Assembly (NCBI GenBank): GCA_949031345.1 | Contig: CARNVA010000001.1 | Coordinates: forward strand, 103,136 to 167,135 | Direction of reading: 5' to 3' | Length of the DNA: 64,000 nt | Origin: an uncultured Eubacteriales bacterium | Lineage (GTDB): Bacteria > Bacillota > Clostridia > Christensenellales > UBA1242 | In this document: positions 44,355 through 52,840 of the stretch, piece by piece | How positions within the stretch are numbered: the stretch's first letter is position 1 | Layout of the letters: the number at the start of each line of letters is the position of its first letter | Program-made: the position numbers and the translations under genes | Notes under the pieces: generated by a model | What the model saw: only the letters and a program-made list of their open reading frames with translations | Told to the model about the DNA's origin: nothing | Databases searched by the model: none

Positions 44355-45517
44355 AAAGCTTCACCCACAATATAACCACTTGTCCATGCCCATTGGAGAT
44401 TGTAGCCACCGCATTTTCCGTCAATATCGCAAATTTCACCGCAGAAATATAGACCGGGATAAGCTTTGCTTTCAAGGTTGTCGTTTAGGGCATTTAAGAG
44501 CACGCCGCCAGAATAAACTTGATTGTTGTTGTAAAATCCTGCAAAGCTGAATGTTAAATTTTTTATAGCTGAGACAATAAGTTTAATTTCGTTTTTGTTA
44601 AGTTGCAAAGAAAGCCTATCTTCATTTATTTTGCATTTGTTTAATATGTGCCAACCAAGTTGTGGCAATAAAAGCCCATCAAACATTTTATTGATTGGAA
44701 GCGCAAGCTTTTTTCTGCTTTCTATTAAATGTTCAAGCTCAGTCGCTGAAAAGTTTGGAAGAAGATCCAAAATTATTTTGGCATTTTTCATTTCGCCTCT
44801 TGCAAAGAGGGTGGAAGCGTTGAAGGCAACAATGCCACTTAATCCACTGTCTTTAAATAAAATTTCTCCTCTTTCTTCAAATAACTTTTTGCCATTTTCT
44901 TCTATCGAAAGAAGGGCAGGAGAGAGACGGCAGCCGTCAAGTATTTTTGTTTTTTCAGTTTTGATTGCTGCAAGACTAGGTTTAAAATTATGATAAGGAA
45001 TTTCGAATTTTTGCAATATTTCTTCCATACTTTTCCCACCGCACGCAACAGCAACTTTTTTTGATATAAATTCGCCTTTGTCTGTTTTGACAAAATATTT
45101 TTCATCTTTAAAAATTATGTCAATACATGTTTGATTTAATTCGGCAGAAATGTTTTTAAACTTACCAATTTCATTGTTTAAAACATCAATTACACTTTTT
45201 GCGCTATTTGTAATAGGATATACTCGACCTTCATTGTCAGAAAAACTCATAAGTCCCAATTGTTTAAACCATTCAATTGCCTGTTCAGGCGAAAAACGAT
45301 TGATAAAACTATCAATGGTTTGGTTGTAATAAAGTAAGCTTGGCAATATGTTAAGGTTTGTAAGATTGCATCTTCCATTCCCAGTCACCATCAACTTTTT
45401 GCCAAGTGAGGCATTTTTGTCAATTATCAAAATGTTCTTGTTCTTTTTTGCAGCTTGCAGGGCAGTAATGCAGCCTGAAGCTCCGCCACCTATAATAATA
45501 ACATCATAAATTTTCAT
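44351..45517 (-). CDS. FAD-binding oxidoreductase of the HI0933/YhiN family
   Basis: A 388-residue flavoprotein: IIIGGGASGCITALQAAKK dinucleotide-binding motif, GKKLMVTGNGRCNLTN, and C-terminal GLYFCGEICDIDGKCGGYN. This family is annotated as putative aminoacetone oxidases, but the reaction is not established. First gene of the two-gene operon. Confidence 0.88.
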   Translation of the reverse strand: MKIYDVIIIGGGASGCITALQAAKKNKNILIIDKNASLGKKLMVTGNGRCNLTNLNILPSLLYYNQTIDSFINRFSPEQAIEWFKQLGLMSFSDNEGRVYPITNSAKSVIDVLNNEIGKFKNISAELNQTCIDIIFKDEKYFVKTDKGEFISKKVAVACGGKSMEEILQKFEIPYHNFKPSLAAIKTEKTKILDGCRLSPALLSIEENGKKLFEERGEILFKDSGLSGIVAFNASTLFARGEMKNAKIILDLLPNFSATELEHLIESRKKLALPINKMFDGLLLPQLGWHILNKCKINEDRLSLQLNKNEIKLIVSAIKNLTFSFAGFYNNNQVYSGGVLLNALNDNLESKAYPGLYFCGEICDIDGKCGGYNLQWAWTSGYIVGEAL

Positions 45518-45655
45518 GACTTAATAATAACATACTTTTGCTGAAAATAACAATAAAATAATGCAAAAGTTTTGAAATACAAACTTCAAATAAATATCCA
45601 TTCATTTACAAATTGCTACATCTTAAACTTCATACTTAATTTATTGCTAAATTTC

Positions 45656-45684
45656 TTGCTTTTCATTTAATAATTTGATATAAT
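45656..45684 (+). promoter_or_regulatory. Promoter in the 470-nt gap before the split tRNA gene
   Basis: TTGCTT (45656-45661), 17 bp, TATAAT (45679-45684). No gene lies between it and the tRNA half at 45992, so it could drive the original tRNA-Arg or an unrecognised RNA. Confidence 0.5.
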
Positions 45685-45822
45685 TTTATTATCTTGAAAA
45701 GAAGTGTAATATAAGCAAAGAAAAATAGAGAAACCTCTTAAAGCTTTTTAATAAACTTACTTTTTAATATAGAAGCTTACACGATTAACAAGCGATACAA
45801 AAACTTTTGTTTAATTATTCAT

Positions 45823-45920
45823 GCAATTTTCAGGAAACATCTCAGCAACCAATTTATCACAGCCATCATAATATTTTACAAGCCTGTTGCAATTTTAAGA
45901 AATATCTCAAAAACCAATAA
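45823..45920. repeat. Two imperfect direct repeats in a gene-less stretch
   Basis: GCAATTTTCAGGAAACATCT at 45823 and GCAATTTTAAGAAATATCT at 45889 begin two copies of about 32 bp, 66 bp apart. Read on the minus strand they resemble two C-terminal coding ends (LVAEMFPENC and LVFEIFLK), so they may be gene debris. Nothing else is seen in 45518-45991. Confidence 0.45.
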
Positions 45921-45991
45921 TCCTCAATTTCCATTTAACCCCCAATCTCTATTTATAAGTGCCATACTTTCAATTTCTACAAACCATATAT

Positions 45992-46030
45992 GTTCCCATA
46001 GTAAAGTGGATATTACAAACCCCTCCTAAG
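45992..46030 (+). pseudogene. 5' half of the host tRNA-Arg(CCT), split by the element (attL)
   Basis: GTTCCCA acceptor strand, TA, D-stem GTAA/TTAC around a GG-containing loop, anticodon stem AACCC and loop CTCCTAA with anticodon CCT; then homology stops at G46030. Its missing partner strands GGGTT and TGGGAAC are found at 57411 and 57437, at the far end of the element. Confidence 0.9.
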
Positions 46031-46155
46031 TACCGACTTGTACTAAAATTAAAGTGCTACATATCCCTAAAACACGGATATTTCATAATCACACAAAACT
46101 GAAAATTCCACGATTTGCACCCAAAGTGCACCAAAACCACTAAAAAACTTAATAT

Positions 46156-46232
<77 letters not shown>

Positions 46233-46240
46233 ATTTATAA

Positions 46241-46267
46241 AAAAGAGCTGATTTATCAACTCTTTTT
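46241..46267 (+). terminator. Terminator between tRNA-Arg and the ASCH gene
   Basis: AAAAAGAG...CTCTTTTT with an inner TGAT/ATCA pairing; A and T tracts on both sides serve both strands. Confidence 0.7.
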
Positions 46268-46272
46268 ATTTG

Positions 46273-46647
46273 TTAACATGCCACATATATAAATGACTGT
46301 GGCGCATATTTACAACCAAATTCAATCAATTCTTTTGGGTTTACATATATAGTAACTTCGCCAAGTTCATATGCATATGCTATAGCATGCCCATTAAAAT
46401 ATTTATCATAGAATTTTTTATCTATACCGGAATATTGTTTTGTCCTTTTCCAAAGGTTATCCGGTGTATCCCATAATATGCTTTTTATTTTGACTTCTGC
46501 AACGACCTTTTTAGTAGGATAGGTACAATAAACTAAGATCGCATTGATATCCTCTTTCGCTACTCTTGTTCTATATTCAAATTTTTTTACACCATTTATT
46601 ATTTTCTCTACATGTTGTGGATTTATAGATAATATTATTTTTTTCAT
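46273..46647 (-). CDS. ASCH-domain protein
   Basis: A 124-residue ASCH/PUA-like protein: ILSINPQHVEKIINGVKKFEYRTRV, AILVYCTYPTKKVVAEVKI, and NGHAIAYAYELGE. ASCH domains are predicted RNA- or modified-nucleobase binders, and some cleave or bind modified nucleosides. It lies 15 nt after the PIN-GNAT gene, so the two are probably one operon. AAGAGGT precedes the ATG. Confidence 0.85.
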   Translation of the reverse strand: MKKIILSINPQHVEKIINGVKKFEYRTRVAKEDINAILVYCTYPTKKVVAEVKIKSILWDTPDNLWKRTKQYSGIDKKFYDKYFNGHAIAYAYELGEVTIYVNPKELIEFGCKYAPQSFIYVAC

Positions 46648-46662
46648 ATATACCTCTTTTTA

Positions 46663-48159
46663 TTATTCTACAGTATCTGAATCTTTTAATAAAACATTAT
46701 ATTGCTTATCCGTTAATTTCGTAAATGGTCTAGGCCCATTAGGTGCAGCGATTATTCCTTCTTCCCATAAATGCTTAAGGACTATTTTTTTTGTAAGTTG
46801 CTTAACAAAAATAAATTTTATTACTTTAATTTCGCTTCTATGCTTTTTCCACATATCTTTTAATTCTTCATCAGAAAATATACTTCTATTTTGACATTCA
46901 CGCAAAAATTCATCCTCAGACACAAAGTTAGATTTTATTTCCTGAATTACACATAGGCTAGTTAACACACTACTATAGGCAGCACTTCTATTATCTTTTG
47001 TCCTGTAGATCAGCAAACGATCACCTGGCCCAGGACTTGTTTCGAAGCTAAAACTCACATAAACCTTTTGCAATGCATACCTATATGCTACATTTTTTAA
47101 ATCCTCACATTCATTATTTAGCATAGCGTCTGGCAGTAAATCGGAATGATATTTGGGATAAATAGGCAAAATATATTTATTAGATCTTGGTGAAAGGACC
47201 GGGAAGTTATATCTTGGATCTTTATCAATATAATATGTTCGCATATCTTTGACCATAACCAATTCTGTTCCTGAATTTGTAGTTTTAGTTCCCCAAATTT
47301 TAAATCCCCAACTTTGCATTAATAGCGACAATGCCTTTAGTTCTTCTCTTTTTTCAAATAAAGTTACATAAATTTCATCTACGTTAAAAAGTTTAGCATT
47401 ATCAAAAATAATTTTTAAAAATCGTTCACCTAATCTAAAACCAGAAGACACTACTTTAAATGTCCCGATCTTCAATCTTTTCTTTGGCTGAAATTGAGGC
47501 CATATATCCGAATAATTCTCATCTTGATTTTCGGGTTTGATATACAAGAAACCTAATAGTTTATCGTCTTGATAACATACATACGCCTGTTCATCTTGCT
47601 TTTTTCTAAACCATTTCTCAAATCCGCCATAATCTTTTTTAAAGTTATCAAAGAAGATATCATTTAAATCAACATCTCCAATCCTTTTCTTTTTTACGGA
47701 TAAAACGCCATAATTAATTAAATCAGGATTTTCCTTTTTACATTTATATAAAAAATCCTCAATACTGTAAACTTTTTTGTCTAAATTTAATAATACCGCT
47801 TTTGCCTTTAATCCCTTATCTTCTGAGATTATTAGGTCAACTCTTTCCAAATAAAGTTCATATAGTAAGTTGTTATCTACAATGTCGTTTTTATTTTTTG
47901 TTCTTAAAGCTAATTTCATTATAAAATCATTCGGCATAGTAGATTTGGTAGGTAATAATTGATAACTCTTTAACTTCGTTCTAAAAGTATTAACTACTCG
48001 TTTATCTTCATATTTATCTATTTCCTCTATTGAAAGAGGCGAAATAAATTTATCATAATGAAGTTTATCTAACCAATAAAACAAATCTCCAACTGCAGTG
48101 TTGTAGACTTCATTTGCTTCTCTATAGACAATTATATTCGTATCAAGCAATACCTTCAT
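46663..48159 (-). CDS. PIN-GNAT-PUA-like multidomain protein
   Basis: A 498-residue protein. Residues 1 to about 140 are a PIN-domain RNase (VLLDTNIIVYREA, ISPLSIEEID, IISEDKGLKAKA; acidic residues present). Residues about 190-310 resemble a GNAT acyltransferase (YVCYQDDKLLGFLYI, KIGTFKVVSSGFRLGERFLKII). Residues about 330-400 include ILPIYPKYHSDLLPDA and GPGDRLLIYRTKDNRSAAYSS, like EVE/PUA-type modified-base readers. The C-terminus adds a second PUA-like stretch. Combined with the ASCH gene it may form a toxin or defence unit; function is not known. Confidence 0.75.
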   Translation of the reverse strand: MKVLLDTNIIVYREANEVYNTAVGDLFYWLDKLHYDKFISPLSIEEIDKYEDKRVVNTFRTKLKSYQLLPTKSTMPNDFIMKLALRTKNKNDIVDNNLLYELYLERVDLIISEDKGLKAKAVLLNLDKKVYSIEDFLYKCKKENPDLINYGVLSVKKKRIGDVDLNDIFFDNFKKDYGGFEKWFRKKQDEQAYVCYQDDKLLGFLYIKPENQDENYSDIWPQFQPKKRLKIGTFKVVSSGFRLGERFLKIIFDNAKLFNVDEIYVTLFEKREELKALSLLMQSWGFKIWGTKTTNSGTELVMVKDMRTYYIDKDPRYNFPVLSPRSNKYILPIYPKYHSDLLPDAMLNNECEDLKNVAYRYALQKVYVSFSFETSPGPGDRLLIYRTKDNRSAAYSSVLTSLCVIQEIKSNFVSEDEFLRECQNRSIFSDEELKDMWKKHRSEIKVIKFIFVKQLTKKIVLKHLWEEGIIAAPNGPRPFTKLTDKQYNVLLKDSDTVE

Positions 48160-48208
48160 AACTCATATTTTAACATACTTTTCTAAAAAGTGATAATAAA
48201 TATTAAAA

Positions 48209-49111
48209 TTATTCAAAAATTTTATTTATAATCTCGCTTGCATGAATATCGGAGTTCTTTATAAAATGGCTATAGAAATCCGATGTTGTGCTTGCTCGGG
48301 CATGTCCGGCGCGGACTGATACGATTTTCATATCCACGCCAGCCATTAATTGAAGAGTAATATTTGTGTGGCGAATAGAGTGCAGAGTCACTATCGGCAA
48401 GCCTTCACGAAATAATATCTTCTGCAACCAAACTCTAAAGAGTCCAGGACTTATAAGTTTGCCATTTTCATTGCAAAATAGCATCTTTGTATCTTTCCAT
48501 CTATCACCGAAGTAATTTTTGCGTTTATCCCACCAAATTTTATATTCCTTTAAATAATCAACCAACTTATCTGGCATTGACAATACACGCTTTGACGTTT
48601 CTGTCTTTGGATCTTTGATAATAAGTCCATATTTAGGGATGTCTTGCACAGACCTCGCGATTGTCATTGTTTTATTGTCAAAGTCAATATCTTCCCATTG
48701 AAGTCCCGCAAGTTCGCCGCGCCTGATACCCATAAATATTGAGATCAATAAAGAATACTTCCATTGATAATTTTGTTCATTTTCCAGCGCTTTAACAAGT
48801 TGCTTTGCCTCTACGTCATTAAGAATTCTAACTTCCTTATTTTCCCCTCGAATAGGGAGTATATAATCTTTTGACGCAAAGTTGTGTTCAATCAATCTTT
48901 CACGCTTTGCATTGGCCAATATGGTATGCAAAGTTCTTTTGTGCTTTGAAATTGTTTCTTTTGCATAGGGATGGCAATCTTCAACAACTTCAAATATGTC
49001 ATTAAACTTCGCACCCAAAGCCTCGCTAATCATTTTCGCATTTTCAATAGTTATGTTATGTCCGCTCTTAGCAGAGTAAAAGATTGACCTAGAGACTCCG
49101 CTATTTTTCAT
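48209..49111 (-). CDS. int: Tyrosine integrase, catalytic part (frame-split)
   Basis: 300 codons if begun at ATG 49111, which overlaps the stop of the N-terminal part as ATGA. It starts with a helix-turn-helix-like insert (NSGVSRSIFYSAKSGHNIT) and then the catalytic domain. Arg in MGIRRGEL, HSIRHT, GHARASTT and the nucleophile Tyr in SDFYSHF are all present, so the recombinase site is intact. Together with the 49108-49602 part it equals one integrase of about 465 residues. Loss of one base in the codon before ATG explains the split. Confidence 0.85.
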   Translation of the reverse strand: MKNSGVSRSIFYSAKSGHNITIENAKMISEALGAKFNDIFEVVEDCHPYAKETISKHKRTLHTILANAKRERLIEHNFASKDYILPIRGENKEVRILNDVEAKQLVKALENEQNYQWKYSLLISIFMGIRRGELAGLQWEDIDFDNKTMTIARSVQDIPKYGLIIKDPKTETSKRVLSMPDKLVDYLKEYKIWWDKRKNYFGDRWKDTKMLFCNENGKLISPGLFRVWLQKILFREGLPIVTLHSIRHTNITLQLMAGVDMKIVSVRAGHARASTTSDFYSHFIKNSDIHASEIINKIFE

Positions 49112-49602
49112 ACTTCGCTTTGCGTTGCAAAGTGCGATTTTATAAATTGATCTAAATCTATTTTTAATTTTGCAGAATGGCGTTTTGATGGCGTGCAACT
49201 AAGTTTATCAATAAAGCCTTGCACCATTGTAGGCGTTATATTTTTTAGCTTAACTTGCCCAAAGTAATCTTCAAACTTCTTAAGCGAATCAAGACTGCGC
49301 ACATAATAGTTCAGCGACTCTGTAATCTTAATTCGTTCTGTCCACTTGCGCGCATACTCCATAAAAGTAATGTCGTTATCGATAGCCAATAAACCGCTCA
49401 TCTGCTTTCTAAACTTATCATCAAATTCAAAGGCAACTCTTTGCAATTCTCTTTGACATTGCTTTTCGTTAATCTCTGGTGGTTTGCGCCAAGTTATTGT
49501 CTTGGTTTCAAATTTTCCAGTCAATTCGTTTTTTGCCTTTGCTTGAATCTTGTAAGAAATGTTGCCATCTTGTAACACTATTCTTCTGATACACGCCATC
49601 AT
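49108..49602 (-). CDS. int: Tyrosine integrase, N-terminal arm-binding and SAM-like part
   Basis: 164 codons: an arm-binding-type domain (QDGNISYKIQAKAKNELTG) and the core-binding SAM-like domain (TFMEYARKWTERIKIT, ITPTMVQGFIDKLSCTPSKR). It ends in TGA at 49108-49110, four bases into the catalytic part. Preceded by AGGAGGT. The missing base lies in the stretch 49109-49113. Confidence 0.85.
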   Translation of the reverse strand: MMACIRRIVLQDGNISYKIQAKAKNELTGKFETKTITWRKPPEINEKQCQRELQRVAFEFDDKFRKQMSGLLAIDNDITFMEYARKWTERIKITESLNYYVRSLDSLKKFEDYFGQVKLKNITPTMVQGFIDKLSCTPSKRHSAKLKIDLDQFIKSHFATQSEV

Positions 49603-50083
49603 ACACCTCCTAATCTACAATAATTTGTTCCATCGGTAAACAACCTCCTGTGGTGTAACCGTAAAGACCTGTTTATAGGTTAGCAGGTAAGTTACCTCTA
49701 ATCTAAAAATAAGTCAAGTTACTTTCAAATAATTTATTTCAATTCAAACTATGCCGGCATTTGCCCTAAATAGTGCGGCATTTGCGAGAAAATAACTTTC
49801 TTGAGCAATTTATCAACCAAATCTAAAACTCGCCACACAGCGCGTTTATTTGATTTTCTTTGAAATTTGATTTATTTTGATTATTTTTTGATTTTTATTT
49901 TGATTTTTATTTTGATTTTTATTTTGATTTTTTTATCAAACTTTTCCGGTAAAAACCTTAAAATTCCTTTAATTTGGGGCAATTTCCGTTTTTAGCTTTT
50001 GATTTTTGATTTCGCGAAAATTCACGCGTGTTTCCGCGCCCGCTCGTAAAAGCGAAACTCGTAGAGATTTAGATCCCCCTTGG
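49603..50083. repeat. Gene-less stretch with 12-bp A/T tandem repeats
   Basis: ATTTTGATTTTT is repeated exactly three times at 49897-49932, with a degenerate copy from 49885. Upstream, GGCATTTGC occurs twice in 30 bp near 49755-49790. The A/T array sits 150 bp from the 3' end of the replication-initiator-like gene and could be a DNA-unwinding element. No coding sequence is seen. Confidence 0.6.
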
Positions 50084-50758
50084 CTATAACTGAGCAACCA
50101 TTTCATCAATAATCTCTTTAACTATTATCTCGAATGGATTATTTGGCCTATTCTTAAACTCGCTCGCAGCTGTGACTGAAAGCAGTATCAGCTTGTCTGA
50201 TATCGAATCAACTTCAGCATTCTTGAAGTGAGTATTAAAAGTATACTCGCTTATTTGCGGTTTAATCTTTTGTTTTAACCTTAACAAGAACTCGTTTTTA
50301 TCCAAATCCTTCACGCGCGCGTTTCTAGTTAATATTTTAATTTTATTTTTATAATATCTCACTATTGGCGGAACATTTTGTCCGAGAGGTAGGCTATATA
50401 AGTCCGTAAGGTTGTCGTGGGACAGACATGGACTACCGTCATAACCGTAAAATATAATCTCTTGGTCGATATAAATGAATAAGCGATTTTTGTTTTCCAA
50501 GTATCTTTTAATAAGTCCTTTATTCTCTAATCCGACAATTATCCTTCGTGTTTGACGTTCGCGTTTTCTTAATACAGGCAAGTCGGAAAGTATTTTCTTG
50601 TAAGTTATCCAACAAAATTTCCTTCCGTTAATATTCCTCGAAACCGCGCATCCACTGTCAAAGAACTTCACTAAATAATCTAATAGTAAAGCCTCCTCTG
50701 TAGATAGATCTAAGTCCATCATTGTTTTTTGATCAAAATCAAAGATGTATTCTCTCAT
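50084..50758 (-). CDS. Replication-initiator-like protein
   Basis: A 224-residue protein. The N-terminal half is a winged helix of the phage/plasmid initiator kind (DLSTEEALLLDYLVKFFDSG, ITYKKILSDLPVL, RQTRRIIVGLENKGLI). The C-terminal 70 residues (FLLRLKQKIKPQISEYTFNT, LILLSVTAASEF) resemble DnaA domain I, which recruits the replicative helicase. Tandem A/T repeats lie on one side and iterons on the other, which supports a role in replication of the excised element. AAGGAG precedes the ATG. Confidence 0.75.
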   Translation of the reverse strand: MREYIFDFDQKTMMDLDLSTEEALLLDYLVKFFDSGCAVSRNINGRKFCWITYKKILSDLPVLRKRERQTRRIIVGLENKGLIKRYLENKNRLFIYIDQEIIFYGYDGSPCLSHDNLTDLYSLPLGQNVPPIVRYYKNKIKILTRNARVKDLDKNEFLLRLKQKIKPQISEYTFNTHFKNAEVDSISDKLILLSVTAASEFKNRPNNPFEIIVKEIIDEMVAQL

Positions 50759-50788
50759 ATTTACTCCTTTTTAAAATTTTGCACTTCG

Positions 50789-50867
50789 GTTAAGATTGAT
50801 CAGTTCTTAACTTCGATTATATTTTAACGAAGGCTGCAGTCCTTCGGTAAAACCAAACTCATGGTTT
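50789..50867. repeat. Three short hairpins upstream of the initiator gene
   Basis: GTTAAGA/TCTTAAC (50789-50811), CGAAGG/CCTTCG (50828-50846) and AAACCA/TGGTTT (50850-50867) follow each other. They lie in the expected 5' leader of the initiator gene on the minus strand, where they could regulate it. Confidence 0.55.
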
Positions 50868-50886
50868 AATGCTATTTTAGCGCATC

Positions 50887-51117
50887 AGGTGTATCAGCAT
50901 TTGATACACCTAAAAAGTTTTTTAAAATTTTTGCAACTTTTTATGAAAGCATTTTAGCGTTTTGGAGTTGTCAGCATTTGACAACTCCAGAAAAATTTTT
51001 AGCACTTTTCTATGGTTACACGATGATTTTAGCAGTTAGGGATTGTCACCATTTGACAAACCCTCAAAAATTTTCAAATTAATTTTAAGATTTCACCGTT
51101 GTCAACAGTTGACAACG
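50887..51117. repeat. Array of four long palindromes with related arms
   Basis: AGGTGTATCA-GCATT-TGATACACCT (50887-50911), TGGAGTTGTCA-GCATT-TGACAACTCCA (50963-50989), GGGATTGTCA-CCATT-TGACAAACCC (51039-51063) and CGTTGTCAA-CAG-TTGACAACG (51097-51117). Centres are 77, 75 and 56 bp apart. Arms end in TG(TA)TCA/TGACA, the loop GCATT or CCATT recurs, and each is preceded by a related TTTTAGC stretch. Palindrome CCAATATTGG follows at 51156-51165. Confidence 0.85.
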
Positions 51118-51192
51118 CAGGAAGAATTTTTTGTCGAAAATGTAAAAAATAGCGACCAATATTGGCCACTAACAAAAAGTATAAAAATAAAT

Positions 51193-51214
51193 AATCTCGG
51201 TTTCGACCGAGATT
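51193..51214. repeat. Perfect hairpin with TTCG loop
   Basis: AATCTCGGT-TTCG-ACCGAGATT. On the plus strand its RNA would have a very stable UUCG loop; on the minus strand a U-rich tract follows, so it may end transcription in that direction. Confidence 0.65.
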
Positions 51215-51239
51215 CAAAACTTTTGTTTATATAAAATTT

Positions 51240-51474
51240 CCTGTCACTCCTGTCAAATCCGTCACAAAATGACAGTAATGACAGATGACAGGAAAATTTG
51301 TTAGTATTATGACAGTAGTGACAGCAATGACAGGAATGACAGATGATTTTTATTAAAATTAATTGTCACAATTGTCATTTGTCACAAAAATGACAATAAT
51401 GACAAATGACAATAAAATCCCTTTATATAGAATATCTGTTTATGACATTTGTGACATTTGTGACAATTATGACA
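51240..51474. repeat. TGACA iteron region, about 20 copies in four blocks
   Basis: Block A (51240-51292): three TGTCA-type then three TGACA, an overall palindrome starting CCTGTCA and ending TGACAGG. Block B: TGACA at 51310, 51319, 51328, 51337, exact 9-bp period. Block C (51361-51412): TGTCA at 51364, 51373, 51380 and TGACA at 51391, 51400, 51407, palindromic. Block D: TGACA at 51443, 51452, 51461, 51470, again 9-bp period. A/B use the TGACAG form and C/D the TGACAA/TGACAT form, so the unit palindrome-plus-direct-array occurs twice. Confidence 0.9.
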
Positions 51475-51492
51475 ATTGTTTTTATAAACAAA

Positions 51493-51516
51493 AAGAACGG
51501 ATTTCATTCCGTTCTT
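51493..51516 (-). terminator. Terminator of the restriction-modification operon
   Basis: On the minus strand AAGAACGGA-ATGAAA-TCCGTTCTT followed by TTTG; it overlaps the last methyltransferase stop. Confidence 0.8.
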
Positions 51517-52840
51517 AAACAAATTTTACATCTTTTATATTGTTTGAAGTATCACTATTTATTCGACTAATTATCAAATCTTTAAAGCCTTCATTATATT
51601 CAAATCCAACAAAGGATCTTTTTAACTTTAAGCAACTGATAAGTGTTGTCCCACTTCCTAGAAATGGATCACATACCATATCACCAGGTTGAGTCATATC
51701 ATTGATAATTCTATTAGTAAGTTCTGTAGGATATATTGCTGGATGAATATATTTTTTGCCGACACTTCCTGCTTTACGATTAATATTCCAAATATTTGTT
51801 TCGTTAATTTTAGGATTTTTATAATCGTTATACCTTCCAACAGTTATTGTTGTGTGTTTGTCTTTGGTAAAAACAAGCACATATTCATGTCTATCAACGA
51901 TGTTTTTTGCACCTGTTGGTATTCCAGAGGACTTATGCCAGATAAAAATTTGTTTCAAGAATAACCCTAAATTTTTAAATTGATTAACATAATCATAAGG
52001 AATTAAAATGGGATAATTATCTTTTACTCTGATGTTTATGTTAACCCAAATAGACCCATCATCTTTGAGAATTCGTGAGCACTCTTTCCATACATTTTTC
52101 ATTCTCTCTAAATATTTATCATAACTTTCTTGTCCAATTTGGCCACTCTTAAAGTAGTTCTTTAAATCCCAATAAGGTGGAGAGGTTACAACCAATGAAA
52201 CGCTATTATCCTTTATAGGTTTCATATTTTCAGAGCTGTCAAATATAACTTCATACTTTGTTCTAACATCTGTTTCTATATTATGAACGTTATCATTTGA
52301 AATTTTTATTGTGTTTTTAATAGGATTCAAATCTACAATGGTCTCTACTTGTGTAGCATTAGATATCTTTTGTATTCTATTAATGACTTGTCGTTGTGTC
52401 ATTAAAATATGCTCTGTAATATGTCCGTTCCCATCATCATTTGTGGGAATCCAAACATTCCCAGGATCTTTGCCTTTAGGATTATAGTTCTTTTCTCTTT
52501 TCCCCCATTCAACATCTTTCCATATTGATTTTTCTCTTATAGAATCTTTATCAAAGATAAGATTATTTTTATCTTTTGAAAACCATAATATATATTTTAC
52601 ATTATCAAATTTGCAAGATTTTTCTACTGGGACGATAATCGTATTAATATATTGCAATCCATTTTTTATGCATAAATTAATGGAATCTAAAAAACTATAA
52701 GTAATGCAATTATCGTTATCATATTCATTGGATACTAAAACAAAAACATTTGCGTTATCTTGCAATTTTTGCAAATAGTTACTTAATTTATTTTGCAAGT
52801 TTTTGAATCTTTCCTCTAAAATTAAACATTTAATTCCCAT
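51515..52840 (-). CDS. Site-specific DNA methyltransferase (second of two)
   Basis: A 441-residue alpha/beta-class DNA methyltransferase of the N4-cytosine/N6-adenine type. The catalytic motif is TSPPYWDLKNY and the SAM motif DPFLGSGTTLISCL comes later, so this is the beta order. The first 200 residues look like a separate specificity or degenerate methyltransferase-like domain. The start is ATG 52840, overlapping the upstream methyltransferase by 11 nt. Last gene of the operon. Confidence 0.88.
   Translation of the reverse strand: MGIKCLILEERFKNLQNKLSNYLQKLQDNANVFVLVSNEYDNDNCITYSFLDSINLCIKNGLQYINTIIVPVEKSCKFDNVKYILWFSKDKNNLIFDKDSIREKSIWKDVEWGKREKNYNPKGKDPGNVWIPTNDDGNGHITEHILMTQRQVINRIQKISNATQVETIVDLNPIKNTIKISNDNVHNIETDVRTKYEVIFDSSENMKPIKDNSVSLVVTSPPYWDLKNYFKSGQIGQESYDKYLERMKNVWKECSRILKDDGSIWVNINIRVKDNYPILIPYDYVNQFKNLGLFLKQIFIWHKSSGIPTGAKNIVDRHEYVLVFTKDKHTTITVGRYNDYKNPKINETNIWNINRKAGSVGKKYIHPAIYPTELTNRIINDMTQPGDMVCDPFLGSGTTLISCLKLKRSFVGFEYNEGFKDLIISRINSDTSNNIKDVKFV

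Noticed and set aside
50887..51117. Series of transcription terminators
   Set aside because: The four palindromes are not followed by proper T-runs on either strand and share conserved arms and loops, so protein-binding sites fit better.
51240..51474. CRISPR array
   Set aside because: Repeats are only 5-7 bp with a 9-bp period and partly inverted; there are no 20-40 bp repeats with unique spacers and no cas genes.
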